A stretch of DNA of 5,168 nt from Bacillota bacterium. GTDB taxonomy: Bacteria; Bacillota; Clostridia; Acetivibrionales; DSM-1351. The notes under the pieces were generated by a model. The model was not told where the DNA came from. It did no database searches and saw nothing but the letters and a program-made list of their open reading frames with translations. The DNA lies in contig JAEZIU010000017.1 of assembly GCA_023436485.1 (NCBI GenBank), forward strand, positions 1-5,168, given 5' to 3'. The stretch's first letter is position 1, and each line of letters starts with the position of its first letter. The position numbers and the translations under genes were made by a program. This document shows, piece after piece, positions 4,900 to 5,168 of this stretch.

Positions 4900-5168
4900 A
4901 TGGGAACTAAAAAGAAAGATACTAATAATAATCGGCGTAGCCGAAAATATCAATTAACATTTAATAACCCGGAGAAACACAAAAACTGCTCCCATCAGGC
5001 AATTAAAGAAGCACTGTTAAACTGGGAGAGTATTATTTATTACTGCATGTGTGATGAACTTGCCAAAACACTACATACCCATCTATTTATACAATTCAAG
5101 AATCCCGTTTACTTTTCCAGTGTAAAAAAAGCCTTTCCTACCGCCCATATTGAGGAAGCCCAAGGGAC
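4900..5168 (+). CDS. rep: CRESS-DNA-type rolling-circle replication initiator Rep (5' part, runs off the window)
   Basis: The first 89 residues of an HUH endonuclease of the CRESS-DNA virus/bacterial plasmid Rep class. A basic, Asn-rich leader (1-16) precedes motif I, YQLTFNNP (17-24; viral Reps typically have FTLNNP-like forms). Motif II, HTHLFIQF (59-66), supplies the metal-binding His59 and His61. AHIEEAQG (82-89) matches the segment that leads to motif III in this family. The catalytic Tyr of motif III and any superfamily 3 helicase domain lie beyond the end. Rep would nick the loop at 4782-4790 and start rolling-circle replication; with no other relaxase in view it might also serve transfer. 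AAAGGGA (4888-4894) precedes the ATG. Members are known from plasmids and integrated elements of Firmicutes as well as eukaryotic viruses. Confidence 0.92.
   Translation, partial: MGTKKKDTNNNRRSRKYQLTFNNPEKHKNCSHQAIKEALLNWESIIYYCMCDELAKTLHTHLFIQFKNPVYFSSVKKAFPTAHIEEAQG

Overview
The window is AT-rich DNA whose start signals are G-rich Shine-Dalgarno sequences. Its gene families (96-aa XRE regulator, secreted cell-wall transglutaminase, TcpA-type ATPase, CRESS-type Rep) point to a low-GC Firmicute, most likely a gut Clostridium/Lachnospiraceae-type bacterium. That assignment comes from gene families and codon flavour and was not tested by a search. The right half looks like the replication and transfer module of a mobile element (plasmid or integrative element). 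The left half holds a regulatory and cargo or flanking zone.

Layout: 1-23 is the first few codons of a leftward gene with a good promoter (102-130). 24-585 is mostly non-coding; it holds two imperfect inverted repeats (302-368, 401-434) and a possible 17-codon ORF (506-559). 586-1536 (-) encodes a secreted transglutaminase-like protein with cell-wall-binding repeats. 1684-1974 (+) encodes a small XRE regulator and ends at a strong terminator. 2134-2766 (-) encodes an unrecognised protein with a possible divergent helix-turn-helix. From the intergenic region 2767-2942, which carries a 10-bp palindrome, a rightward set of genes begins: an 86-aa beta-rich protein, a 245-aa two-helix membrane protein, a 237-aa FtsK/TcpA-type ATPase and a Rep protein cut by the window end.

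The main result lies between the ATPase and rep genes. Directly after a very GC-rich, foldable stretch (4709-4768) there is a 10-bp stem (4771-4780 with 4793-4802) whose 12-nt loop presents TAGTATTAC. This is the nonanucleotide at the rolling-circle nicking site of circoviruses and nanoviruses. It is followed at once by a tandem hexamer GTGTCA-GTGTCA and then by a gene whose product has CRESS-DNA-virus Rep motifs I (YQLTFNNP) and II (HTHLFIQF). Rep and cognate origin therefore both look like those of eukaryotic ssDNA viruses, but sit in a bacterial mobile module.

Inferred working model: Rep nicks the loop and starts rolling-circle replication. The 86-aa protein may handle single-stranded DNA. 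The membrane protein plus the soluble ATPase may form a two-piece version of the Tn916 Orf21/TcpA coupling protein. The XRE protein and the 210-aa protein may control entry into the active state. No relaxase, integrase, capsid or type IV secretion gene is visible in this window, so whether the element is conjugative, mobilisable or viral cannot be decided here.
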